A stretch of 64,000 bases of DNA from Lasioglossum baleicum (lineage: Eukaryota; Arthropoda; Insecta; Hymenoptera; Halictidae): contig NW_027469561.1 of assembly GCF_051020765.1 (NCBI RefSeq), positions 37,072-101,071 of the forward strand, read 5' to 3'. Positions within the stretch are counted from its first letter, which is position 1, and each line of letters starts with the position of its first letter. The position numbers and the translations under genes were made by a program. The notes below the pieces were generated by a model. That model saw nothing but the letters and a program-made list of their open reading frames with translations, was not told the DNA's origin and did not search any database. Positions 26,712 to 38,400 of the stretch are shown here, in pieces.

Positions 26712-27232
26712 TGTCGGAGATTTAACGTACTGTTCCGGCAACTAGGGCCTCATCCACACGGCACCCATGGGCGCGGGAATGAGATACGCAGTGCGTGGCG
26801 CAACTTACCACGCACCTTCCAATTAGCTCGTAGACTTCAAGCCCTACGCTCCAACCTTTGTTAGGCAGGGACCTTTCTAAATCCCTACTGACTCTGCAGT
26901 ACTGACTCTCCACCCGCGGAAGGTCCAACTCGTCCGAAGGCGGGCCCCCCTAACCAGCGATATGGGCATACTACTGACCACTCGAGGCCAACCCAAGCAA
27001 CCGGCGGGGAGGAAGGACCAATGCCCGCCTGCCCCAGGGCTCGAACCGGTTCCCGAGGTACCAGGGCCGTACCGGTCATACCCCTCGTAAGGACACCTTA
27101 CTTCCTGAATGAGGTGCTTGCTCACCCCGGCCTAGGTAGGGCCGACTCGGGCACCGTGGGTTCGTCATACCCATACTGCAAATGGACCAGAAGGCCCACC
27201 GCAGCCCCTGCGGGGGGGGGGGATCTCGGTCA
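26712..27232. mobile_element. Putative solo LTR inserted in the satellite (521 bp)
   Basis: A GC-rich stretch with no similarity to the AT-rich satellite on either side. It begins TGTCGGAGAT and ends ATCTCGGTCA. The reverse complement of the end, TGACCGAGAT, matches the start at 8 of 10 bases, including the TG...CA ends typical of long terminal repeats. The satellite resumes in exact register with five positions duplicated, as expected for retroviral-type integrase. No second LTR, primer-binding site or gag/pol reading frame is present, so a solo LTR left by LTR-LTR recombination fits best. TGTCGG...CCGACA-like ends are common in plant LTRs, especially in grasses; that assignment is inference. 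Alternatives are a short non-autonomous LTR element or another terminal-inverted-repeat element. Orientation is undetermined. Open frames of 64-82 codons inside it are not supported as genes. Confidence 0.7.
27212..27222 (+). other. Run of 11 G inside the LTR
   Basis: Eleven consecutive G residues follow CCCCTGC ten bases before the right end of the island. Together with the preceding CCCC this could form a small hairpin or a slippage-prone tract. It is the only homopolymer of this length that I noticed in the window, and its true length may be uncertain because such runs are prone to sequencing error. Confidence 0.8.
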
Positions 27233-27237
27233 GTAAG
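27233..27237. repeat. Right copy of inferred 5-bp target-site duplication
   Basis: Sequence GTAAG directly after the terminal CA of the island. It matches the class B satellite consensus exactly and is followed by ATATTGTGTAAAAAG, which continues the satellite register (consensus GTATTCGGTAAAAAG). Confidence 0.5.
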
Positions 27238-29416
27238 ATATTGTGTAAAAAGAATGTCTTTATACCAATTGATAGTGTTCTCCGACGGTTTAACTCTCAA
27301 CATTGATATTCCTGCCGCCATTGAAGGTTCGTATTGTCAATACTGTTCAGAGGATTTAATACCGGTATACCTGGATTTATACTTGGTATCATAGGATACG
27401 TGAAGTTGTTGGCTTCGCTGCGCATCTTTCAGGATGGCACGAACGTTCTCCAACGGTCTGACTCTCGATTTTAATACTGAGACATGATAATACGGTGTCC
27501 CTCCACCGAAATGTCTACTGATATCTTTTTGCGCGAACAATTAGCAAGAAACACCCTACAGCTTGTTTGGTTCACGGAAAGCAAGGCATTCGTTACCAAG
27601 AATGACTTTATACCAATTAATAATATTCTCTGACTGTTCGTCTCTCAGCCTAAATTTTCATAACAGGAGTTAAGGTGTCCACTGCCAATATTCTACAGCG
27701 GATTGACTCCCGGAATACCTGGTTCGAAGCTCGGAATCACAGGCAAGGTGCCGCTATTGACTTATCTGTACGAATCTAACGGATAGTTGTATGTTTCTGG
27801 AACAGTATACATATCGATCTCCTTATTCATACATGAAAAGAAGGTGCCCGTCACGAAACAGAAAAACTGGCTGTTTGCTTTAACACGAATTTTGAGAATC
27901 GATACACCATGTTATGGTATCGGAAGGTAAGGGCCTGCGGGAAAAAGTTTGAATCTATGCCAATTCGTTATGTTCGACAACGGTTTCACTCTGCAATTTA
28001 ATATTTAAGCATGGAGGTAGGGCGTATACCGCCAATATTGTTCAGCGGATTTACTCCCTGAATACCTGGTTTGACTCTCTCAATCAGAGGACTCGTGAAA
28101 ATATTGACTTACCCGATCGTCTCTTTCAGAAGGTGGCCACGTTCACGTGTAGCTCGACTCTCGATCTTTTAATTGATGCATGAAATTATAGTGCTCGACA
28201 CTAAAATATTTATAAGTTCCTACATATGAACATGCTGTTATACTCTCCATAGAGCAGATATCTCTTTCGGAGCGTAAGATATTCTGTAAGATGTTTAACC
28301 CAACACGAATATGTAATGTTCTACTTCGGCTTGGCGGCCTGCTTTAATACTCAAACAGTGAATTGAGTTGCATATGGTCAATATTGTACAGAGAATTTAC
28401 TCCCGGAATACCTGGTTTGACCCTCGAAACCACAGGATAGGTGAAGCTATTGACCTAGCCGTTCGACTCAGAAAGAGGTTGGTAACGTTCGCGATCAGTT
28501 TGACCATCGATATTCTAATTCATGGATGAATTTAATGTGCCGTCACTGAAATGTATACAAATGTGTTTCCCTAATCACGACGTTATACTTTCAATGAAGC
28601 GGATGAGTTTCGCGCATGATATGTCCTAAATTAGAACGTTTGACCCTACAGCAATTGGTATCGTTCTCAAACGGATTGTCGCTCTACTTCACCATGCAAT
28701 CCCTGAACTAAGGTGTCAGTTGCCAATGAACGTCAACGGTCTTACTCCCGGATTACCTGATGTGACTCTAGGAATCACAGGAGGGTGAAGCAATTGCCTT
28801 AGACTTCTATCTCACGCAAGAAGGTGGTAACGTCCTAAAATGATTCGACCCTAAACCTTCCAATTCATGCAGGCCGATATGGTGCTCGTCACGATAATGT
28901 ATACTAGTTTTACCACCTGAACATGAAGTTATTCTCGCAATGCAGCGGGAGAGGTTCGCGGAATGTACTGCCTTTGGTAAAACATTTGACTTTGTAGCAG
29001 GTGGTAACCTTTACAAACGGTTTGACGCCCTATTTTAATACTAACTCCGCGAATTGAGGTTCCTATTTCCAATAATCCTCAGCGCATTCACCATCTGATT
29101 ATCTGGTGAGTCTCTCGGAATCAAAGGATGGCTGGAGCTATTGACTTATCCGTTCGAATCTCAAAGAGGGTGGTAACATTGTCGAACGGTCTGACCCTCG
29201 GTTTTTCTTTTCACACGTGGAAATAAGGTGCGCCTCTGTTAAAGTGCCTACTAACTTGCTTCCGTGAATATTATGCGAGACACTTGCTAGAGGGGGCTAG
29301 GTGCTCGGATGATAAGGCATTTGGTCAAAAGATTGACTTTATTCCAATAGGTAACGTTCAGCAACTGTTTGATGCATTACGTTAATAATTAATTCGTGAA
29401 CTAAAGTCACATCTTG
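27233..29416 (+). repeat. 345-bp satellite, forward block 3, middle part
   Basis: About six forward units between the solo LTR and the LTR fragment. The first continues the class B half-unit interrupted by the LTR (AAAAAGAATGTCTTTATACC at about 27247). A class C unit lies at about 28190-28380, a class E start with a class D middle near 28545-28620, and a class B half-unit near 29260. The left flank of the LTR fragment at the right edge (GTGAACTAAAGTCACATCTT) is recognisable satellite, equivalent to GTGAATTAAGGTGTCTATTG. Confidence 0.88.
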
Positions 29417-29466
29417 TGTCGGTGATATAGCGTTACCAACCTGCCACTAGGGCCTAGCGACACGGC
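29417..29466. mobile_element. Truncated remnant of the same LTR family (~50 bp)
   Basis: Begins TGTCGGTGAT and contains CACTAGGGCCT and ACACGGC in the same order and nearly the same spacing as the first ~55 bp of the island at 26712. The two align without a gap over the first ~42 bases, and both start at the same TGTCGG terminus. The rest of the element is missing. The satellite on the right resumes at CACAGGATAGGTGAAG, so about 55 bp of the expected satellite has also been lost. I infer a separate insertion at a different satellite position, later deleted together with flanking satellite. Confidence 0.65.
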
Positions 29467-30067
29467 CACAGGATAGGTGAAGCTATTGACGCAGCCGTTC
29501 GTCTCTCACAGAATGTAGTAACGTTCCGGAACGATTTAACAATCGATCTTCTAATTTATGCATGGAAATACAGTGCACGTCAATAAAATGTGTATTAATG
29601 TGTTTCTCTGAACACGAAGCTATATTCTCGATTCAGCGCGTTAGCTTCTCGGAAGTTAAGGCCTTCGTCAAAAAGTTTGACACTACAAATGTACGTAACG
29701 TTGTTCCACGGTTTGTCTCTCTACTTTGTTACTCATGCAGCGAATTGCCGTTCCTATTGCCCAAAACTGTACAGCGGATTTACTGCAGGTATACCTTGCC
29801 TAACTCTCGGAATCAAAGGACAGGTGAAGCTATTGACTCAGTTGTGCGACCTATAGAAATGGTCGACGCATTCCCGAACGATTTGACTTTCGATCTTGAT
29901 CTTCATACATGAATATAACGTGCCCGTCTGTTAAGATGTCTACTCATTTGTTTCCGTGAAAACTAAGATAGACACTCGCTGCAGCGGGAAAGATTCGCGG
30001 ACGGTAACGTATTGGTGAAAAATAATTACTTTCTTTTAATTGATAATCTTGTCCGGCGGTTTAATAC
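29467..30067 (+). repeat. 345-bp satellite, forward block 3, right part
   Basis: The last two forward units before an orientation switch. The final one is class B with TTTCCGTGAAAACTAAGATA at about 29948, closely matching the unit before the switch at 1973. The 116-codon open frame at 29562-29912 lies entirely in repeat sequence and shows no recognisable protein family. The block ends after GTCCGGCGGTTTAATAC. Confidence 0.88.
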
Positions 30068-33000
30068 TAAATACGAATTACACGATCGAGTGCCAAAGCT
30101 TTCGAAAACATAAGAGATTATTAAACACTGCTTAGACAGTAGCTTCACCTATCGTGTGATTTCGCGAGTCAAGCCAGGTACTCCGCGGGTAAATACGCTG
30201 AACAGTATTGGCAATAGACACCTTAATTCAATACTAAAATAGAGCGACATACCGTTTGATAACGTTACCAATTGCTATAAAGTCAAACGTTTACCGAAGG
30301 CCCTACCATCCGCGAACTTCTCACGCGTCATCGAGGGTGTACCTCCGTGTGCAGAGAATGAAAGTAGTATCCATTTCAGTGACGGTTACCATAACCTCAC
30401 TTAAGAATTAGAAGATCGATGGTCATACCGTTCGACAAAGGTGCAATCTTCTGTGAGAGACGAACGGCTACGTCAGTAGCTTCACCGTATCCATTGATTC
30501 GTAGAGTCAAACCAGGTATTCCGGGAGTAAATCAGCTCAGCAGTATTGGCAATGGAAGCATTAATTCACGGTTTGAATCTTGAAGCAGACAGTCAAACCT
30601 TTGAGAATGTTACCAGTTGCAATAATGTCAAACGTGTTGCCGAAAGCCTTGACGTCGGAGAAGATAACACGCCGTATCGAGAGTCCAACTACGTGTATAG
30701 TGAAACACATCAGTACATGTGTTAGTGACGATAACTTAAATTCATGTACGAATTAGTAATCGCGCGTCAAACCGCTCGAGAACGTTGCCTCCTTCTGCGA
30801 GGAACGAACGGCTAAGTGAAGAGCTCTACCTGTCCCGAGATTCCCAAAGTCAAATTAGGTATTCCTCGATTAAATTTGCTGAACAGTACCGCCAATGGGC
30901 ACCTTTGCTCACGGCTTGAATAAAAAAGTAGAGGGTCACACTCGTGAATATCGTTACCAATTGCAAACAAGACAAACGTTTCACTGAAGACCTTATCCCC
31001 GGAAAACTGACCGACTACATCGGGAGTATAACTTCGCGTTTAGTGACAGAAGTTGGTCTCCATTTCAGTGACGCGCACCTTAGCTTCATCTCTGAATTAC
31101 ATGATCGGCGGTCAAACCGTTCTGGAACGTTACCGCCTTCTTTGAGAATCGAACGGCTGTGCCAATAGCTTCACCTATCCTTTGATACCGTGAGTCAAGT
31201 CAGGTATTCCGAGAGTAAATCTGCATTTCAGTATGGGTATTACGGACCCTATTTCACTGTATAAATATTAAAGTGCACAGCCAAACCATTGTCGAACGAT
31301 ACATATTGCTGTATAGCCAAACACTTGACCGGAGGCCTTACCTTCACAGTAGTTGAGCCGCTGTATCGAGAGTATAACTTCGTGGTCAAAGAATCAAATT
31401 AGTATACATTTTAGTGACAGAAGTATTGTATTTAGTATACAACTTTGTGATCAGAGATACAAATTACTGGACACTTTAGTGACGGTCACATTATTTTCAT
31501 GTGTGAATAGAGTAGTCGAGAGTCAAACCATTCGATATCATTCCCACCACCTTCAAGATTCGAACGGCTAAGGTAGTGACTTCACCTATCCTGTTATTCT
31601 GATAGTAATACCAGGTATTCCGAGAGTCAATCCGCTGTGCACAATTGACAACAGACGCCTTAATTCACAGTATGGGTACTAAAGCAGAACCTCAACCCGT
31701 TGATTATCTGTTCCCACTTGTGAAGATACATACCGTTTATCGAAAGCTATACCCCCCGAGTAGCTATCCCGCTGTATCGAGAGTATAACATACTCTTCAG
31801 GGATGAACACTAATGTACATTATAGGGACGGGCACCTTAATTTCATGTATGAATTAGAAAATCGGGGGACAAACCGCTCGAGATCGTTGCCACCTTCTGT
31901 GAGAGACGAACGGCTAAGTCAATAACTTCGCCCATTCTGCGATTACGAGAATCAATCCTGGAATTCCTGTACTAAATCCGTTGAACAGGATTGGTCATAG
32001 ACACCTTCATTCACTGTTCGATTATCGAAATAGAGCGTCAAACCGTTTGAAAACGTTACCATCTTCTTTGAGAGTCGACCGGATAAGTCAATAGCTCCAC
32101 CCATCCTGTGACTCACAGAGCTAAAAACCAGGTATTACGGGATTAAATGTACTGTACAGTACTGACAATAGACACCTTAATTCATGGTTTGAATTTAAAT
32201 TAGAGGGTCAATAATTTTGTGAGCGATACCAATTGGTATAAAGTCCAACGTCATACTGATTACCTCACCCACCGAAAGCCAAATCTGCTGTGTCGTGAAT
32301 ATAGCAGCGTGTTCAAAGGAACGAATTAGCATACATTTTGGTGCCTGTCACCTTAATTTCATGAATAAAACCGAAGATCTAGTGTGAGAATGTTACCACC
32401 ATCTATGAAGGTCGAACGGCTAAGTCTATAGCTTCTCCGATCCTATGCTTCCGAGTGACAAACCAGGTATTCCGGGAGTAAATGCGCTGCGCCGTACTGG
32501 CAATGGACACGTCAATTTATGGTTTGAATATTGAAATTGAACTTGAATCCGTTGGTGATCGTTACCAATTGCCTTAGCGTCATACTCTTCAATGGAAACG
32601 TTACCCTCCGAGAACATGAGCCGCTGTATCGTGGGTACGTCTTCTCGTTCAGAGGAAAAAATGGGTATACATGTTAGTAACCGTCGCCTTAATTTCATGT
32701 ATGAATTAAAAGATCTATTGTCTAACCGTTCGAGAACGTTATCACCTTGTTTGAAACTCGAACGGCTAAGTTAATAGCTTCAGCTACCCTGTGATTCCGG
32801 AGAGTCAAGCCTGGTAATCCAGGAGTAAATCCGCTGGACAATATTGGCAACAGACAGCTTATTTCACGGTATGAATATTAAGGTAGAGCGTCAAACGGTT
32901 TTAGAGCCATATATTTTAGTTTAGAGTATAACTATTTACCGAAGGCATTACCGTCCGAGAAGCCTATCACGCCATAGAGAGATTCTTGCTTGGAGTTGGC

Positions 33001-33705
33001 GGAAACAAATTAGCAGAAATATTAGCAGACTGACGCTTTATTTTCATGCATGAAAAGAAAACACGTGAGTAAAACCAATCGAGAGCGGTACCTCCATCTT
33101 TAAGAACAAAACCGGTCAAGTCAGTGACTTGATTCATCCTGTGATTCCGAGAGTGTATCATGTCTCTTCGGAGTAAATCCGCTGAACTTGATAGGCAACT
33201 GACACGATAATTCACGGTATGAACGTTAAAGTAAAGAGTCATACACTCGGAGATCCTTATCAATAGGTATAGAGTCACTCTTTTTACCGAAGTCCTCAAC
33301 TTCCAAGGACATAACCCACTGTATAGACAGAATAACTTTGTGCTCAGAGAAAGAAATTATTATTCACTTCAGTGACAGACCCATCATAAATTTCTTGTAT
33401 GAATTAGAAGGTCGATTGTCAAATGGATCGGGAACGTGACGCTTCGTTGAGAGTCGATTGGCTATGTCAAGAGCTTCACCTCTCCTGGGATTCCGAGATT
33501 AATATCAGGCACTTCTGGAATAAATCTGCTGAAAGGTATTGGCAATACACATTAAATTACGGTTCGAATATTAATGTCGCACGTCAAATCTTTGTAGAAC
33601 GTTATTTATTCGCATAGCGTCAAACTTTTTCCGAAGGCCATACATTCCGAGAATCCCAACCCGCTGTAGCAACTATCTTGCACAGTGCAAATGGCAAATT
33701 AGTAT
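30068..33705 (-). repeat. 345-bp satellite, reverse block 4 (~11 units)
   Basis: About eleven reverse units. The first ~110 bp share private variants with the start of the block at 1973 (GCTTTCGAAAAC, AGACAGTA, TCGTGTGATT, GCGAGTCAAGCCAGG). A half-unit deletion lies near 32050-32060, where TAGAGCGTCAAACCGTTTGA continues as the other half (ACCATCTTCTTTGAGAGTCG). A ~65-bp local duplication lies at 31376-31485. The block ends in a class B-like half-unit, where AAATTAGTATCATTT overlaps forward ATTTACTCCCGG. Confidence 0.88.
31376..31485 (-). repeat. Local ~65-bp tandem duplication
   Basis: The reverse-orientation segment beginning AACTTCGTGGTCAAAGAATC at 31376 is repeated as AACTTTGTGATCAGAGATAC from 31441, both running to TTTAGTGACAG or TTTAGTGACGG. 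The copies differ at several positions. The second resembles a distant unit near 3988 (GATCAGAGATACAAATTA), so it may be transferred material and not a simple slippage product. Confidence 0.7.
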
Positions 33706-35458
33706 CATTTACTCCCGGTATACATGGATTGACACTCGGAATCGTAGGATAGGTGACGCTATTGACTCAACCGTTCGACTCGCAAAGAAGGTGGTAACGT
33801 TCACGAACGGTATGACCCCAGATCTACTAAACCATACATTAAATTAAGGTGCCCGCCACTAAAATGTATATTAATATGCTTCACTGAATACGGAGTTATA
33901 CTCTCGCTATAGTGGGTTAGGTTCACGAAAGTTAAATTATACGGTAAAAAGGATTAATTTATTCCAATTTGTATCGTTCTCAAGCGGTTTGATTCTCTCT
34001 TTTAATATACAAACCGTGAATTATGGTATACATTGTCCATACTGTTCAGCGTATATTGTCCGGAAATATCTGATTTGACGCTCGGAATCACATGACAGGT
34101 GATGCTGTGGACTAATCAGTCGGACTCTCAAAGAATGTGGTGCCGCTCTCTATCGGTTTGATACCCGATCTTGTATTTCATACATGAAATTAAAATGCCC
34201 GTGACCAGGGTGTATACCAATTTGCTTCTTTGAACACGAAGTTATACTCTCGTTGCAGCCGAAAGTAATACTCTCGGAAAGTAATGCCTTCTGTTAAAAG
34301 TTTGACAATATTCCAATAGGTAACGTACTACAAGGTTTTGGCGCTCTACTTTAACACTCAAACCGTGAATTGAGGTGTATATCTCCAACAATGTTAAGTG
34401 GATTTACCCAGGAATATCTGGTTAGTCTCTCCGAGTGACGGTATGGGTGAAGCTACTTACGTAGCCGTAAGGCTCCCTCGGAAGCTGGCAACATTCACGC
34501 ACGGCTTGACCCACGATCGTTTAATTCATACATGTAACTAAGGTGCCCGTCACTGAAACGGTGACAGACATTTTACTGTAATCACGATGTTATAATCTCG
34601 ATACGGCGGCTTTGCTTCACCGAAGGTTGGGCTACCCAAAAAATGTTTGACTCTGTACAAATTGGTAACGCGATACAACGGTTTGACAGTCTGCTTTAAT
34701 ATTCACACCGTGAAATATGTCGTCTATTGCCTATACTGTTCGGAGGAATAACTGGCGGAATACCTGGTTTGACTCTACGAATCACAGGATAGGGGAAGCT
34801 ATTGGCGTAGCGGTTCGACTCTCACACAAGTTGGCATCGTTCTCGAGAGGTTTGATTCTCTATCCTCTAATTCATGTTTGAAAATATGGTGTGCTTCAGC
34901 GATAATGCCTACTCACTTGTTTCCGTGAGCACTAAGCACGACACTGGCTACAGCGTGTTAGGTTCTAGGACGGGTATGTTTTCGGTAATAAAAATGACTC
35001 CATAATAATTGGTAATATTCTCCGACGGTTTGACCATCTACTTTAATGTTCATATCTTGAATTAAATGGCGTATTGCCAGCACTTTGCAGCGAGTTGACA
35101 TCTGTAATACTTGATTTGACCCTCGGAATGATAGTACAGGTGTTTTCAATGATTTAGCAGTTGGAGTCTCGAAGAATGTAGTAGCGTTCTCGCACCGCTT
35201 GTCTCTCGATCGTCCTAATCATACATGAAAATAAGGTGTACGTCTGCCTAAATGACTATTAATTTCTTCCGATGAAAGCTAAAAAAGCCAATCACTACAG
35301 GGGTTCACGAAAGGTAAGGCCGACGGAAAACAGTTTGACTCTATGCCAATTCGTAATGTCCTACAACGGGTAGACTCTGCACATTGGGTGGTATGGTGTA
35401 AAAATTCAATACTGTAAAGCGGATTTACTTAAGGAGTTCTTGGCTTGACTTTCAGAAT
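33706..35458 (+). repeat. 345-bp satellite, forward block 4 (~5 units)
   Basis: About five forward units, beginning inside the second half-unit at ATTTACTCCCGG. Two class B half-units lie near 34920 and 35270. The block ends at about 35458, where forward GGCTTGACTTTCAGAATAA meets reverse CGGGAGCAAATGCGCTG. No coding feature. Confidence 0.88.
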
Positions 35459-38400
35459 AAATGTACGGGAGCAAATGCGCTGTGCAGTAGTGGCAATAGA
35501 CACTTTAGTTCACGGCTTCAATTTTAAAGCAGGCCTTCAAACCGTCGGCGAACGTTCCAGTTTGTACAAAGTCATTCTACTTACCGAATACGTAACTATC
35601 CGAGAAGCCGTCCAGCTGGATCGAGAGCATTATTTCGTTATCGGAGAAGCAGATTAGAATGCATTATCGATACGAGCACCATCGTTTCGAGTATGAATTG
35701 GTAGATCGTGTGTCAAACCGACTCAGAATGTTACAACTTCCTTGGGGCATCGCACAGCTATGTCAACAGCGTCATCTATCCTGTGAATCCGAGAGTCAAG
35801 ACAGACATTCCGGGAGTAATGCCACTAAAAACTATTAGCAATAGACACATCATTCCGCGGTATGTATGGCAAAGTAGAGAGTCAATCCCTCGGAGATCAT
35901 TACCAATTGGCACAAGGCCCATTTCCGAATACTTTTCTTTCTGTGAACATGACCCGCTGTATCTGGTGTATATCTTCGCGTTCAGAGAAGCAAATTAGTG
36001 TACATTTTAAAGACGGGCACCATATTTACTCATGCGAAGAACAAAATCATGATTATAACCTTTGGAGAACGTTACCACCGTCTATGAGTGTCGAACGGCT
36101 TTGTTAATAGCTCCACCTATCCTGTGATTCCAAGAGTCAAACCAGGTAGTCTGGGGCTGAAACCACTGTACAGTATTGTCATTAGACACGCAATTTCATA
36201 GTATGAATATTAATTAACAGAGTCAAACCGTTTTGACATTCCCTATTGCTATGTGTTCAAACTTTTTACTGAAGGCCCTACTTCCGGAGAAGCTAACCCT
36301 CTGCATCGAGATTATGTCTTCGTGTTTAGAGGAGCAAATTAGTAAACATTTTAGTGTCGGTGGCCTTAACATCATGTTTGTATTGGAAGATTGAGGTTAA
36401 AACCGATCGTGATCGTTATCACCTCAGTTGAGAATCGAACGCCTTAGCTATTAGCTTCACCTACCCTGTGATTCCGGGAGTCAAGCCAGGTATTCCGGGC
36501 GTAAATCCGCAGATGAGTGTTGCCATTCGACACCTCAATTCACGGATTTAATATGAAAGTAGAAGGTCACTCGAATGGAGAGCGTTACCTATTGGTATAA
36601 CGTCAAACGTTTTACTGAAAACCTTATACTGCGAATGCCTAATCCGCTGTATATGAGAGCATAGCATAGTGTACAGAGGAACAAGTTATTATATGCTATA
36701 GATGCTGGTATCTTTATTTCATTCATGACTTTACACATCGAGGGTAAAACCATTCGAGAGCGTTACCATCTCAGTTGAGAATCGAAAGTCTTAGTAAATA
36801 GCTTCACCTATCCTGTGATTCCGGGAGTCAAACCAGGTATTCCAGGCGTAATTTGGCTGAAGAGTATTGGCAATAGACACCTTTATTCAGGGTATGAATA
36901 TTGAAGCAGACCGCCAATCCGTTGTAGAACGGTACTCATCGGTATAGAGACAAACCTTTTACCGAAAGTCTTACCTTTCGAGCAGGAAACCCGCCGTGTC
37001 GAGAGTATAACATCGTGTTCAGACAAAGACAACAGTATACCTTTGAGAGATTGGCATCATAAGTTTATGTATGAATTACAAGATAGAGGGCCAAATCATT
37101 CCAGAACGATACCAACTTCCTTGAACGACTCACAACTTAGTCAATAGCCCCACATGTACTATGAATCCGAGAGCCAAGCCAGGTATTCCGGGAGTAAATG
37201 CGCGGAACATTACTGTCAATAAACGCTTTAATTCACGGTACGAGCATTAAAGTACAGTGCCAAACCATTGTAGCGCGTTACGAAATGGTATTGAGTACAT
37301 TCTTATACCGAAGACCTTTCCTTCCGAGATGCTAACCGGCTCTATCGAGAGTATTATTTCGTGTTCTGTAAAACAAATTAGTAGACATTTAATTGACAGG
37401 CACCTTAGTTTTATGTATCTTTTAGAAAATCGAGTGTCGAACCGTTGAAGAACATTAACAACTTCCTTGAGATTCGAACGCCTGAGTCAGAAGCGTGGCC
37501 CATCCTGTGATTCGCAGAGTCAAACCAGGAAATCCGTGAGTAAATCTGATGATGATTATTGGCAATGTATACCTTAATTTTCACCGCGAATTTTAAAATA
37601 GGCCGTCACACCGCGTGAGAACGTTACTATCTGCAATATCAGTCAAACGCTTCACCGAATGCCTTACCGACGGAGAAGCTAACTCGCAGTATCAAGAGTA
37701 TAGCTACGTGTTTAGGGAAACATATTAGTATACACATTAGTGACGGCTTCTTAAATCCATGCTTGAATTAGAAAATCGAGTGTCAATCCGTTCGAGAAAA
37801 TTTCCACATTCAGTGTAAGACAAACGGTTATGTCACATACCTTGGGGTTCCCAAAGTTAAACGAGATTTTCCGGGAGTAAATGCGCTGTATAGTCTTGGC
37901 CATAGATACCACAACTCACGGTTTGAATATTAAAGCTGGCGGTCAAGCTGTTGTAGAACATTACCAATTCGTGTAGGGTTAATATCCTAACATAGTGACT
38001 TACCCTCCGTAAAGCTGACCAGCTGTATCGAGAGTATAACGCCGTACTCAGCGGTACGACCTGCTATATATTTTAGTGTCGAGAAACTTCCGCAGTACAA
38101 TATTGGCAACAGACCACTTAATTTACGGTATAAATAGTAATATAGGTATTCGAATCACCGTGGAACGGTACCTACTGATATATGTTCATACTTTGTATCG
38201 GATACCTTGCCCTCCGAGAACATACCCCGCTGCAGAATGTGACTTGTTCAGTATTCATGGAAACAAATTAGTTGACTCTTTAGAAGACGGACACATTAAT
38301 GGCATGCATCAATAGAAGGAAGTAGGTTCAAATCGTCGGTGAACGTTTCCACCTCTTTTGAGAGTCAAACGGCTAGGTGAATAGTTTTACCTATCGTGTG

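Noticed and set aside
26702..27232. GGTCA on both sides of the island (26702-26706 and 27228-27232) as the target-site duplication
   Set aside because: It is a perfect 5-base match. However, the right copy falls inside the terminal inverted repeat ATCTCGGTCA, which mirrors TGTCGGAGAT at the left end, and the satellite register places the duplicated bases at 26707-26711 and 27233-27237. I kept it as a less likely alternative.
26722..27236. Overlapping open frames of 64-82 codons in the GC-rich island
   Set aside because: GC-rich DNA lacks stop codons by composition. The frames overlap on both strands, cross the element border into satellite, and resemble no gag, pol or transposase motif that I can see.
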